Below are positions 52,448-60,481 of a stretch of DNA of 64,000 nt, piece after piece. The notes beneath the pieces were generated by a model. It was not told the origin of the DNA. It ran no database searches and saw nothing but the letters and a program-made list of their open reading frames with translations. The stretch is taken from NCBI GenBank assembly GCA_043749225.1, contig JAYVEP010000211.1, positions 3,313 to 67,312 on the forward strand. Direction: 5' to 3'. The position numbers and the translations under genes are program-made. The stretch comes from JANXUC01 sp043749225. Lineage in GTDB: Bacteria; Acidobacteriota; Terriglobia; Terriglobales; Acidobacteriaceae. Numbering within the stretch: position 1 is the first letter of the stretch; each line of letters starts with the position of its first letter.

Positions 52448-54718
52448 ATGCCTCGTATTCCCATTTTTAAGATTCGCGGTCGCCACGCACCCGGCCCCGT
52501 TCCGGACCTGATTGGCTACGCCCCTATCCTGCCGCTGGAGGGCATTCAGCCCGGCGTCGATAACCTGCGCAGCGATGTCTACTTCAGTCCGAAATTCGTG
52601 GAGCAGATGCGGGCGCACCTGGCCCGACTGATCGTGCGCCACGGCGGCGTAGAACGTGTGCTCGACGAGCACAATGGCCCGGTCGAACAGAAGCAAACAC
52701 GCGAAATGTTTGTGCGTCCCGCGAACGCGCCAACCGCGCCGGCTCCTTCGCACGGGTTGTCGGTAGGGAAACGTCTTACGTCGGAGCCGCTTGATAGCAA
52801 AAGGCTGCTCACAGACATTCATCTCGCAATTCTCCGCGCAGCCAAAGACGAAGGAAAGATCTCTGTTGACTTGCTGGGACGCGTCGCCGTAATCAAGTTT
52901 CTTCGCAGCGAAAGTGTCGCGCAGTTTGCGGAAGTTCTGGAGCGTTGCCGCATCCGTCAAAAGGCCTACGAAGGCGTGCGCGAACAGCGCGCCCTCGAAA
53001 TCCGTGAGAAGGTTGCCGCGTTCCAAGTCGGTAAAAAAAATGTCCTCCGCAAGACCATGCAGGAGATCTTGCAATCTCTGCGTGAAATTGAAAAAGCAAC
53101 GCTTGCACGTACTCGGCGCTCGATGTTCGACGATGCCGAGGCGCCAGGCTATGATCTGCTCCTGAATCCTCTGCTCTTCACAGAAGACGGCCGTGACGAC
53201 ACCACCAACGCGGAGCAGTATGTTCTCTGGGGGAATTTTCAGCAAGATGTCGACCGATTCCCGGTGCTCCGCGCGCTCGCCGTAAAATTCCTCCGTCAGT
53301 TAACCGCAGACCTTGAAACAGCCGACGACGAAACCATCGACAGCTGGCTGAGTGTTCCAAATAACGCACACGCCCTCGTAGGCAGTGGCACTCCCGGAGA
53401 TGGCGCGGAAGCAAAAGCGGAGAGCTTCCGTCTGCAAACCTGGGTCAGCATGATTGAGCAGGAGCGCCTGTTCCCTTTCATTCTCGCCGCGTACGAGACG
53501 GTCCCACTACTGGCGGAGTACGGCAACCGCGTCAATCCTCAGCAATTGAAAAATGCCCTGATTTCTTCCCAGGAACTCGATCGTGTGGAAGCGCTGGTTC
53601 GCGATCAGGGCCGCTCAGCGACAGTCAACCTGCATGCCGCCGTGGATCGCATCGCAGCCTGCAGCAGCAACGACCGCGCACGCACTGCTGCACGGTTTCT
53701 CTTTGATCTCATGCGCTACCACCGCGATCTGCGCCGCCTCGAAGCGCTCAACGCCACTGCGGATTCCGTCAATGTAGTCCAGAACGAGCGCATGCGGGAA
53801 CTCTCCTCAGTCAACGGTTTGCTGCATGAATTCCTTCTAGCCGAAGAGACGTCGAAGAATTCGGAAAGCTTGGCCCGGCACGTAATTCTTAAAGCTGATG
53901 TGCGTGATTCCACTGACCTGACGCGCTCGCTCGTGCGGCTGGGACTCAATCCAGCGTCTTATTTCAGTCTGAATTTCTACGACCCCGTAAACCAGTTGCT
54001 GGCTCGCTACAAAGCTCAAAAAGTCTTTCTCGAAGGCGACGCCATCATCCTTTCATTAATGGAAAACGAAGGCGAAGCCGGTTTCCTGGTTAGCCGCGCC
54101 TGCGCTCTCGCCCGCGACATGATTGAGATTGTGCGTGGCTACAATCAACGCCTGAAACAGTCGGGCCTGCCGACAATCGAACTCGGGCTCGGCATCGCTT
54201 ATCAGGATTCCGCGCCGCTGTTCCTCCTGGATGGCGACCGTCCTATCATGATTTCCGACGCCATCAACGACAGCGACCGCCTGTCTTCCTGCAGCAAGAT
54301 TGCGCGCAGGGCCATGCAGGGCCAAGCCGCAGAATTCAACGTCTATGCGTTCCAGACGGTTGACGACGCTCCCGTGGGAGACACTTTCCTGGAACTCTTC
54401 GCCCAATACAACATCGATGGCATTCGCCTCAGCGAAGCTGCGTTCCAGAAACTGCAAAAAGAGATTTCGCTCGTGCCCTGCGCCTTCGAAGCACCAAGAC
54501 TTTGGGATGGCGAACACGCCCAAATCTTTCATGGCCTGGTGCCGGTAGATCGCGAAGTCTTCCGCCCGATCCTGGTCCGCGAAGGCCACATCGCCCTAGC
54601 CGACCCTCGCGACTACTCCGTACACGGATGGACCCAGCAAAAGTATTACGAGGTGTGTACCAACGCGGCACTCTACGCGAAGTTGGCGGGGGAAAAGGGC
54701 ACTGGAGCGAAGGGCTAG
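52448..54718 (+). CDS. 756-residue protein with C-terminal class III nucleotidyl-cyclase-like domain
   Basis: The first 470 residues are mostly helical with no transmembrane segment or known domain (e.g. PRIPIFKIRGRHAPGPVPDL at the start, and long charged helices such as RALEIREKVAAFQVGKKNVL). At about residue 484 a cyclase-like pattern begins: VILKADVRDSTDLTRSL (first metal Asp expected at KAD), then QKVFLEGDAIILSL (second metal Asp in GD at about 531), then ELGLGIAYQD, and PIMISDAINDSDRLSSCSKIARR (N-x3-R, the transition-state Asn and Arg). The usual adenine-selecting Lys before GD is Phe here. So the fold and the metal and catalytic residues look kept while base selection does not. Cyclic nucleotide synthesis is possible but unproven; a non-catalytic cyclase homology domain is the alternative. 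A single ATG 52448 is used; the spacing of its GGAG is long. Confidence 0.6.
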   Translation: MPRIPIFKIRGRHAPGPVPDLIGYAPILPLEGIQPGVDNLRSDVYFSPKFVEQMRAHLARLIVRHGGVERVLDEHNGPVEQKQTREMFVRPANAPTAPAPSHGLSVGKRLTSEPLDSKRLLTDIHLAILRAAKDEGKISVDLLGRVAVIKFLRSESVAQFAEVLERCRIRQKAYEGVREQRALEIREKVAAFQVGKKNVLRKTMQEILQSLREIEKATLARTRRSMFDDAEAPGYDLLLNPLLFTEDGRDDTTNAEQYVLWGNFQQDVDRFPVLRALAVKFLRQLTADLETADDETIDSWLSVPNNAHALVGSGTPGDGAEAKAESFRLQTWVSMIEQERLFPFILAAYETVPLLAEYGNRVNPQQLKNALISSQELDRVEALVRDQGRSATVNLHAAVDRIAACSSNDRARTAARFLFDLMRYHRDLRRLEALNATADSVNVVQNERMRELSSVNGLLHEFLLAEETSKNSESLARHVILKADVRDSTDLTRSLVRLGLNPASYFSLNFYDPVNQLLARYKAQKVFLEGDAIILSLMENEGEAGFLVSRACALARDMIEIVRGYNQRLKQSGLPTIELGLGIAYQDSAPLFLLDGDRPIMISDAINDSDRLSSCSKIARRAMQGQAAEFNVYAFQTVDDAPVGDTFLELFAQYNIDGIRLSEAAFQKLQKEISLVPCAFEAPRLWDGEHAQIFHGLVPVDREVFRPILVREGHIALADPRDYSVHGWTQQKYYEVCTNAALYAKLAGEKGTGAKG

Positions 54719-55109
54719 GCACGTATAGGGCAAGCATTCCTGCTCGTCGACGCTTTGGATCGTGTGGCGCGGACACTCTTGTCCGTGGCTTTTGACTTTG
54801 CTCTTGATCCCGGTCGGCTGCCCCACTCTTCCTGCTTTGCTTGTCCTCGCGTCGAATACACAAAGGCGGGTAGCCTAGGCTCTTGATCTCTCTCACCCAC
54901 CCTTTGTGTTGACGATGCTGGCGAGATCAAAAGCAAAGGGTGGGCCACCCGGCCCGTCCACTTCTGTCCAGCGCGTCCGGCTTCGAGTCCAATGGCGTAG
55001 TCCATCTTCTTCATGGAGTGCTCCATAACACGGTCAAGTATAGGGCTGGTGCCTCGGCCGCCGCTCCAAGACAGTTCTGGGTAAGTCACCGAGAAGATAT
55101 AATTCGCGC
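54719..55109. other. 391-base mosaic of intergenic repeats
   Basis: The exact 16-base copy GCATTCCTGCTCGTCG (54734-54749) also lies at 4462. GCGGACA-CTCT-TGTCCG (54768-54784) forms a hairpin. CCCACCCTTTG (54896-54906) and its exact complement CAAAGGGTGGG (54934-54944) form an inverted repeat with a 27-base loop; a similar pair lies at 63347-63371. No gene, RNA or terminator is evident; the DUF2165 promoter lies at the right end. Confidence 0.55.
55098..55103 (+). promoter_or_regulatory. -10 element (TATAAT) for a leaderless start
   Basis: TATAAT is followed by six bases and then GTG 55110, with no Shine-Dalgarno site. If transcription starts at or beside the GTG, the mRNA is leaderless. Confidence 0.5.
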
Positions 55110-55628
55110 GTGGGACAACCTATGCGGCATGTAATCGCGCTTCGCCTTTCCAAAGCGGTTCTCGTTTTTGCAATCGCACTTTTCTACACGATTCTGGTCC
55201 TAAACAACCTCACGGATTACGGCTCCAACTACGAGTTTGTCCGCCACGTCCTGATGATGGACTCAACCCTTCCGGGGAACCACGTCATGTGGCGCGCCGT
55301 CAATTCGCCGCTAGTACATACGGTCTTCTACATCGGCATCATCGCCTGGGAATCAGTCACTATGCTTTTATGCTGGTGGGCTGGTGTTCGGTTGCTGAAA
55401 TCGTATCGTGCTGACAGGGCGCAATTCGCCGCTGGGCTGAACGTCGCCGTGATTGCGCTGACGACGAGCCTGCTGATGTGGTTGGTGGCATTCCTCGATG
55501 TCGGGGGCGAATGGTTTCTAATGTGGCAATCGAAAATCTGGAATGGGCAGGAAGAGGCATTCCGAATGTTTACCATTGTCGGTATGGTGTTTTTGGTTGT
55601 GGTCCAACGCGAGCCAACTCCCGATTAA
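55110..55628 (+). CDS. DUF2165-family integral membrane protein
   Basis: The protein has 172 residues with four transmembrane segments (VLVFAIALFYTILVLNNLTDY, TVFYIGIIAWESVTMLLCWW, VAVIALTTSLLMWLVAFLDV, FRMFTIVGMVFLVVV). NNLTDYGSNYEFVRHVLMMD, the GGEWFLMWQSKIWNGQEEAFR loop and the overall plan are those of the predicted small integral membrane family DUF2165. The function is unknown. GTG 55110 fits the leaderless -10; an ATG at 55122 is an alternative. Confidence 0.85.
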   Translation: MGQPMRHVIALRLSKAVLVFAIALFYTILVLNNLTDYGSNYEFVRHVLMMDSTLPGNHVMWRAVNSPLVHTVFYIGIIAWESVTMLLCWWAGVRLLKSYRADRAQFAAGLNVAVIALTTSLLMWLVAFLDVGGEWFLMWQSKIWNGQEEAFRMFTIVGMVFLVVVQREPTPD

Positions 55629-55955
55629 TCGGCAAACCTTCTTTTGAGGGGTTACTTCCCGCTTGCCCGTGATCCAGAATTTTCTTGAAACGATTCACAC
55701 AAGCCAGCTTATTAGTATTGATCTCCCAAGCATACCTTTGCAGGCACTGGTTCGAGATGGTGGATAGGATCGCTCAGGGACTGCAAGATGTGGAAAAATC
55801 AGATAGGGCCGCAGATGAACCCCCTTGCACGCGGATAACGAACGCGGATAACCTACGGTGTTTTCCATCGGCGTTCATCCGCGTTCATTGGGGGCACCCA
55901 CTGGATTCGCCGTGGAAGGACTGGGACAGAAGGACTGGGACATAAGGACAACGCC
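55629..55955. other. 327-base gap with a repeat of ATCCGCG/CGCGGAT units
   Basis: From 55831 to 55893 the sequence reads ACGCGGATAACGAACGCGGATAAC, then ATCGGCGTTCATCCGCGTTCATT, so CGCGGAT units appear in both orientations. The 86-codon open frame across this gap is not convincing as a gene because it runs through the repeat. No terminator is clear. Confidence 0.45.
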
Positions 55956-56573
55956 ATGCGGAAAGGGTCTACGAGAAAACCACAACCGGACGAGCCGAAA
56001 GCCGACGAGCCCGCGACGCCCGTCAAGAACTACATAACGCGGAGCGGGCTCCAGCGCCTCAAAGATGAGCACCAGTTTCTGCTCACCAGAGAACGCCCGG
56101 CCGTGACGGAAGTGGTGGCGTGGGCTGCCAGCAATGGCGATCGCAGTGAAAACGCCGATTACCAATACGGCAAGCGGCGGCTGCGGCAGATCGATGGGCG
56201 GATTCGCTTTCTCTCGAAGCGAATCGAAGCCGCGGAAGTGGTCGACCCGGAAGCTCCGAGAGCGGGCCAGGCGGCGACGAGGGCATTCTTCGGAGCGACC
56301 GTGCGCTATGCCAATGCCGCGGGAGTATCGCGCGTGGTGAGTATCGTAGGCACCGACGAGATCGATCTCGAGCGCAACTACATCAGTTGGGTGTCACCTC
56401 TGGGGCGCGCGTTGATGAAGTCGGCAGCCGGGGACAGCGTAGTCCTTCAATTGCCCGGCGGTACGGAATACCTGACCGTGCTGGAAGTGCGTTACGAGCG
56501 CATTCCTGTGGAACCGTTCCGTGAACCAGTTGGATCCGAGGCCTCGGCAAAGGGACTTCCTCGCCGACGCTAA
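55956..56573 (+). CDS. greB: Transcription elongation factor GreB
   Basis: Stimulates RNA cleavage by backtracked RNA polymerase. The protein has 205 residues. The N-terminal coiled coil carries the acidic tip (NGDRSENADYQYGKRRLRQID) with the conserved D and E residues, preceded by YITRSGLQRLKDEHQFL. The C-terminal FKBP-like domain shows FFGATVRYANAAG, VSIVGTDEIDLERNYISWVSPLGRALM, and GDSVVLQLPGG. The N-terminal 25 residues (Pro/Lys-rich) are longer than usual. It is followed by the IS1595-type element. Confidence 0.92.
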   Translation: MRKGSTRKPQPDEPKADEPATPVKNYITRSGLQRLKDEHQFLLTRERPAVTEVVAWAASNGDRSENADYQYGKRRLRQIDGRIRFLSKRIEAAEVVDPEAPRAGQAATRAFFGATVRYANAAGVSRVVSIVGTDEIDLERNYISWVSPLGRALMKSAAGDSVVLQLPGGTEYLTVLEVRYERIPVEPFREPVGSEASAKGLPRRR

Positions 56574-56739
56574 TTCACTTGACGAAGGTTAGCGAGGCGG
56601 CACCGGGGAAGGTTCCGTCTGTCCCCGGTTTTCTCCTAAATTCCCGAGAATCTTGGCAAAGATGCGAGCCGCTCGGGTGCTCGCCAGCAGCGCGTGGCCG
56701 CCTAAGCCTTCGGTGCACCCCGATGCTATCGTCAATTCA

Positions 56740-56747
56740 CTATTTAG
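56740..56747. repeat. 8-base target-site duplication (left)
   Basis: CTATTTAG here is repeated exactly at 59393-59400 on the other side of the IS element, the length expected for IS1595 insertions. In both places the next bases are GG. Confidence 0.7.
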
Positions 56748-56771
56748 GGCAGTAATATATCAGCCTCATCA
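56748..56771 (+). repeat. Left terminal inverted repeat of the IS1595-type element
   Basis: GGCAGTAATATATCAGCCTC followed by ATCA. It pairs with the right end read in reverse (GGTAAGAATATATTTGACTC, ATCA): identical at 18 of 24 positions. Confidence 0.75.
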
Positions 56772-56836
56772 AATTCTGGTAGTTTAGAGGGTGCCGTGAC
56801 AGGAGAGGCTTGACGCGAATGTTAGGCTGGAAATGG

Positions 56837-56860
56837 AAAAGCCCCGATGCCAGTCGGGGC
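56837..56860 (-). terminator. Terminator behind passenger gene
   Basis: On the minus strand GCCCCGA-CTGGCA-TCGGGGC is followed by TTTT. It lies downstream of the minus-strand gene ending at 56917, just inside the left end of the element. Confidence 0.7.
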
Positions 56861-56916
56861 CTCAGTGAGATTGCCTCTCAAGCGCAGATTAGCGCAACGG
56901 GGGCGGCATGTCAAAT

Positions 56917-57432
56917 CTAGAATTCCTTTATCATCTGTTTGCTCTTGGGATCATAGGCGTATTTTGCGGAATACTTATATGGCTCATTATCCGCGATTCC
57001 AGAATAGTCAAATTGAATATCAATATTGAACCTGAGGCTCTTACTGGCATCGCTCATCCCGCTTTCGGTGATCTTATAAGGCTGCAATTGATATGGCACC
57101 GTCCCAAGAATTTCCCTCCAAAGTGGGATCACATTGTTTGCAATGCCATATGTGGACGTCAGCTTCCAATCACCCTTCAGTTTGGCGACAGAAAGCTCAC
57201 CTTCGTTATAGATGGTCGTCTTGAGATAGATAAAGGGGGGATAACCAGGCCCGTTGTCGTGTCGCTCGTCAATGTCGATACTTGTTCCGATCCTAGGCAT
57301 CGCCTTCAAAACGTTTAGGGTGTGGGCTTCATGCATTAAGCTGATCTGAATAATACCTATATGCTGCGCGACAAATGCACCCAGCAAAGTCGCCACGACT
57401 CCCAGTGCGGCATACTCAATTCCACTTATCAT
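56917..57432 (-). CDS. IS passenger: membrane-anchored protein of unknown function
   Basis: The protein has 171 residues. An N-terminal hydrophobic helix (YAALGVVATLLGAFVAQHIGII) is followed by a beta-rich part (YPPFIYLKTTIYNEGELSVAKLKGDWKL, FNIDIQFDYSGIADNEPYKYSAKYAYD). It looks like a single-pass membrane protein with an Ig-like domain. It follows the RusA-like gene after 18 bases on the same strand, so both may share a transcript. I do not recognise the family. An opposite-strand frame at 56908-57318 is judged to be its shadow. Confidence 0.6.
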   Translation of the reverse strand: MISGIEYAALGVVATLLGAFVAQHIGIIQISLMHEAHTLNVLKAMPRIGTSIDIDERHDNGPGYPPFIYLKTTIYNEGELSVAKLKGDWKLTSTYGIANNVIPLWREILGTVPYQLQPYKITESGMSDASKSLRFNIDIQFDYSGIADNEPYKYSAKYAYDPKSKQMIKEF

Positions 57433-57450
57433 AGCGGTGAGAATTATATT

Positions 57451-58085
57451 CTAGGCAAACCACTGATCGAACGTGCCGGGATATTTATGATTGATCTTCA
57501 CTGTAATCAAAGCGAATGCATCATGCTTTGTTACTGTTGTTTTGTGAGGCGGAAGTAGCAATTTCTCTGATGTAACCCTCAACTCCGATACTAATCTGTC
57601 ATCCTCCAGCAAACAGAAGAATGGATTCTCATCCGTAGTCGGTGTCGAATCCCCAGTCTCGGATTGATTGCTTGGCATCCTCAAACCGTCAAACAATGTC
57701 TTCACGTGACCGTCCAAATCTCCGTGTTCCATTACGTAGGTATCATCCTCAGGCCGAAGCAACAAAATTTCTAGTTTGCAAACTGTGGCTAATTCCTTGT
57801 GACTAGAGGGACAAAACGGAATGGGCCTTTGCTCCAATTATCGCCCCACTTCTGGAATGCAATCTGCATAGCCCCATCCTCTAACGGGGTGGTTGGGGTC
57901 TGTCCTGTCTCTTCCTGCATGTGTGCATTAAATACTTTGCCTTTGTGATCGGCTAAGGCACGCAGGTTCCGATTAACTTGCCATAATCGACGCAATTGAG
58001 GATGCAAGGCCTTTCGTATTGCCTGCTTCACAGGTGCTCGACTGTCCGAGCCAATCTGACCATCAAATAGCAAACGAAACTCCAC
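57451..58085 (-). pseudogene. IS passenger: RusA-like nuclease, one-base frameshift
   Basis: GTG 58085 starts VEFRLLFDGQIGSDSRAPVKQAIRK; an earlier in-frame GTG (58151) is possible. The first frame runs to FRFVPLVTRN and stops at 57789. One extra G in the GG at 57795-57796 would join it to ELATVCKLEILLLRPEDDTYVM. The later part holds a D-x-D-x4-K pattern (HGDLDGHVKTLFDGLRMP) and CLLEDDRLVSELRV, which resembles the RusA Holliday-junction resolvase (D-x-D-N-x3-K then DD). I recall this two-part family as a common IS passenger, but the RusA link is inference by motif. The protein would be about 210 residues. Its activity is unknown. Confidence 0.5.
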
Positions 58086-58181
58086 TAGATTCTCGCTTTC
58101 AATTGGCGCACTCGATCCGATTTCCACATATTCTTGACTAGGACACACCACTGCTGTACCCTCTTTTCCAGAGGGCTATCA

Positions 58182-58364
58182 GTGGCCAGTCACCCAAAAC
58201 CTTCCGCCAAGAATGCAACGGGTGACGAATACAATCGCTTTACCGAACTTGTTGACCAAGTGCTCTCGGTGCCGCACAGCGTAATCCAGCAGCGCATCAA
58301 AGAGCACCGCAGAGAGTCCGCACAAAACCCAAACCGTCGCGGACCAAAACCTAAAAAATCCTAG
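58182..58364 (+). CDS. IS passenger: small basic protein (60 residues)
   Basis: GTG 58182 has AGAGGG six bases upstream. The product begins VASHPKPSAKNATGDEYNRFTELVDQVLSVPHSVIQQRIKEHRR and ends in a basic tail (NPNRRGPKPKKS). The pattern (short, DEYxxF, SVPHS, basic end) fits small proteins often encoded next to the RusA-like gene in such elements. It could be an antitoxin- or DNA-binding-like peptide; nothing proves this. It is divergent from the RusA-like gene. Confidence 0.6.
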   Translation: MASHPKPSAKNATGDEYNRFTELVDQVLSVPHSVIQQRIKEHRRESAQNPNRRGPKPKKS

Positions 58365-58390
58365 GTCTCCCGCGTTTCCCGCGCAAACGA

Positions 58391-59344
58391 TTAGAAAGCC
58401 GTTTCTCCCACCTTGCCAGTCACCTCTGCGTAGGTCAACCGCTTTCCAACGATCTGTGAAACTGCCAAGCTGAATCTGTCTGCGTCGTTCATGTCCTTGC
58501 GGTTATTGTAGCGGAACGCCTGTTCGTCGATGTAACGGAACAAGTGGAACGGCTCTACGCTCACATAGGTTCCGTGCAAGCCGCGCTTCAACAGGCTCCA
58601 GAAATTCTCCATGCCGTTGGTGTGGACGTTGCCGTTCACGTACTCGACAGCGTGATTGACGACAGCGTGCTCGTATTCGCTCTCTAAGCCATTGTAGGAC
58701 GGCAGTTCGTCGGTAAAGATCGCAGACCCCGCTTCTACATGCTCACGGACTTGCTTTTGGAGTTCACCACGGCGGCGATTGCTCACGACCATTGCACGAA
58801 CTTCCCCGCCGCGCTCCAGCATCCCCATGACAACGGTCTTGTCCTTCCCGCCAGTGCCACTGATGCGACGGGTATGCTTGGCGCGGTGCATGTTCCTAGC
58901 CTTGCCACCGATGAAGGTTTCGTCTACTTCGACTTCACTGCCATTCCCGCCCAGCTTGCCAGAGGTCTTTCCCTGCATCGCAAGTCGAATCCGTTGCAGC
59001 ATGAACCATGCCGACTTCTGAGTCACTCCCAAGGAACGGTGCATCTCCCACGAGCTGACGCCATTCTTGCAATTCGCTATCATCCACATCGCAGTCAGCC
59101 ACTTATCCAAAGCGATTGGCGAGTCCTCAAAAACGGTTCCAACTTTGATTGAGAACTGAGACTTCGGATGGCGAGTGTGGCACTGCCACACTCGCCGCGA
59201 AGCTACAAAGCTAACCTTCTTGGATTCGCAGGTAGGACACACCACGCCATCCTTCCAACGACGTGCCACTAAGTAGGCAAGGCAGTTGCCAGGATCGGAG
59301 AAGTATACAATTGCGGCTTGGAGGGTCTTAGGTTCGGGTGCCAT
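58391..59344 (-). CDS. IS1595-family (ISXO2-like) transposase
   Basis: The protein has 317 residues. The N-terminal zinc ribbon VCPTCESKKVSFV and WQCHTRHPKSQFSIKVGTVFEDSPIAL are typical of the family. The catalytic acidic residues are visible in SEVEVDETFIGG (first D), AIFTDELPSYNG (second D) and NGMENFWSLLKRG (last acidic residue and Lys). The frame is unbroken, so the element may be active. The start is ATG 59344, 25 bases inside the right inverted repeat. Confidence 0.93.
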   Translation of the reverse strand: MAPEPKTLQAAIVYFSDPGNCLAYLVARRWKDGVVCPTCESKKVSFVASRRVWQCHTRHPKSQFSIKVGTVFEDSPIALDKWLTAMWMIANCKNGVSSWEMHRSLGVTQKSAWFMLQRIRLAMQGKTSGKLGGNGSEVEVDETFIGGKARNMHRAKHTRRISGTGGKDKTVVMGMLERGGEVRAMVVSNRRRGELQKQVREHVEAGSAIFTDELPSYNGLESEYEHAVVNHAVEYVNGNVHTNGMENFWSLLKRGLHGTYVSVEPFHLFRYIDEQAFRYNNRKDMNDADRFSLAVSQIVGKRLTYAEVTGKVGETAF

Positions 59345-59368
59345 GCACTCAATCTAACTCAAATATCC

Positions 59369-59392
59369 TGATGAGTCAAATATATTCTTACC
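59369..59392 (-). repeat. Right terminal inverted repeat of the IS1595-type element
   Basis: Read inwards (minus strand) GGTAAGAATATATTTGACTC is followed by ATCA. The copy of CTATTTAG at 59393-59400 follows directly. Confidence 0.75.
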
Positions 59393-59423
59393 CTATTTAG
59401 GGTGTTAAAGTTCATGCAAGCAC

Positions 59424-60481
59424 ATGGCAGAAAACGCCCGCAAGATGATGGAAGGCAAGCCGCTTAATCGAAGCCTGCACGCCGCGAAAGCGTCGAAGCA
59501 GGACGAGTTTTACACACAGCTTTCAGACATTGAGAAAGAGTTGAAGCACTACACCGAGCATTTCAAGGGCAAGACTATTCTGTGCAACTGCGACGACCCG
59601 CGCGTGAGCAATTTCTTTCACTACTTCACATACAATTTTGCGAAGCTGAGACTGAAAAAGATCGTCACGACCTGCTACAAAAATAACCAGCCGGACCTCT
59701 TTAGCAGAAACGAATCTGAGAAGGGCGTTTACCTGGAATACAGCGGCGACAAAAACCGCAACCGGGTTCCCGACCCTGCGGAGATAGGGATTCACAACCT
59801 TAGAGGTGACGGCGACTTCCGAAGCGTAGAATGTTTGAAGCTTTTAAAGCAAGCGAATGTCGTCGTCACGAATCCGCCATTTTCGTTGTTCAGAGAGTAT
59901 GTTGCGCAGCTCGTCGCAAAGAAGAAGAAATTCCTCGTCATCGCAAATCATAATGCGATCACTTACAAAGAAATCTTCTCATTCATAAAAGAGAACAAGC
60001 TTTGGTTGGGCTACACGCATCCCGTGAATTTCGTCGTGCCGGATCATTACGAAGTCAGAGAAATAAGAGCTGGCGGGACGAGAACGGGACGAATTGGCGA
60101 AGCTTGGGGAATGCCTGCTGGTTTACAAACCTTGATATCGCAAAGCGACACGAAGATTTGATCCTATACAAGTCATACGATCCGAAGGACTACCCACAGT
60201 ACGATAATTATGATGCGATTGAAGTGTCCCGATTCGCTGATATTCCGGCGGATTATGAAGGCGCGATGGGCGTACCGATAACCTTTTTGGAGAAATATAA
60301 TCCAGACCAATTCGAAATCCTTGGGATAACAGATCGGGGCAACGCTTGGGGCCTCAAAACAAAGGAATACACGGAAAAAGATGTTCGAAACCCAGGTGAT
60401 TTGAACCGGCGCGCCGCGATTAAAATTGATCGCACCTACAAGTCCACGTATGCGCGGCTTTTAATCAGAAGAAGAAAATGA
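59424..60481 (+). pseudogene. EcoRI-family adenine-specific DNA methyltransferase, one-base frameshift
   Basis: N6-adenine DNA methyltransferase of the EcoRI type. The family segment TILCNCDDPRVSNFFHYF (about residues 51-68) and the catalytic NPPF motif in NVVVTNPPFSLFREYVAQLV (about 149) are present. The first frame continues to 60161, but real homology leaves it at about 60071; the second frame resumes with WRDENGTNWRSLGNACWFTNLDIAKRHEDLILYK. One added T at 60071 would give REIRAWRDENG, as expected. The C-terminus ends RTYKSTYARLLIRRRK. Its stop TGA overlaps the ATG of the next gene (ATGA). If the frameshift is real the cell may lack protection by this enzyme. The IS element ends only 31 bases upstream and may have separated the gene from its promoter. 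Confidence 0.82.

Larger units (their letters stand above)
56748..59392. mobile_element. IS1595-family element with passenger genes
   Basis: The element is 2645 bases long. Its ends are a 24-base imperfect inverted pair (56748-56771 and 59369-59392; 18 of 24 matching, both starting GG and ending TCATCA), directly flanked by an exact 8-base duplication CTATTTAG. Inside are a complete ISXO2-like transposase (58391-59344) and three passenger genes: 56917-57432, 57451-58085 and 58182-58364. IS1595-family elements with passenger genes are known. The duplication is exact, so the insertion is probably not ancient, although one passenger gene carries a frameshift. Confidence 0.82.

Noticed and set aside
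53800..54300. Assigning the 756-residue protein as an adenylate cyclase outright
   Set aside because: The adenine-selecting Lys is Phe and the match is by eye, so only a cyclase-like domain is claimed.
55685..55945. 86-codon open frame between the DUF2165 and greB genes
   Set aside because: It starts with a hydrophobic stretch but then runs through the CGCGGAT repeat region and ends in low-quality, repeat-derived residues; no Shine-Dalgarno or domain.
56908..57318. 136-codon plus-strand frame in the left part of the IS element, starting with a membrane-like helix
   Set aside because: Its opposite strand encodes a more protein-like product with strand-alternating composition and a terminator placed behind it; the plus-strand frame looks like a shadow.
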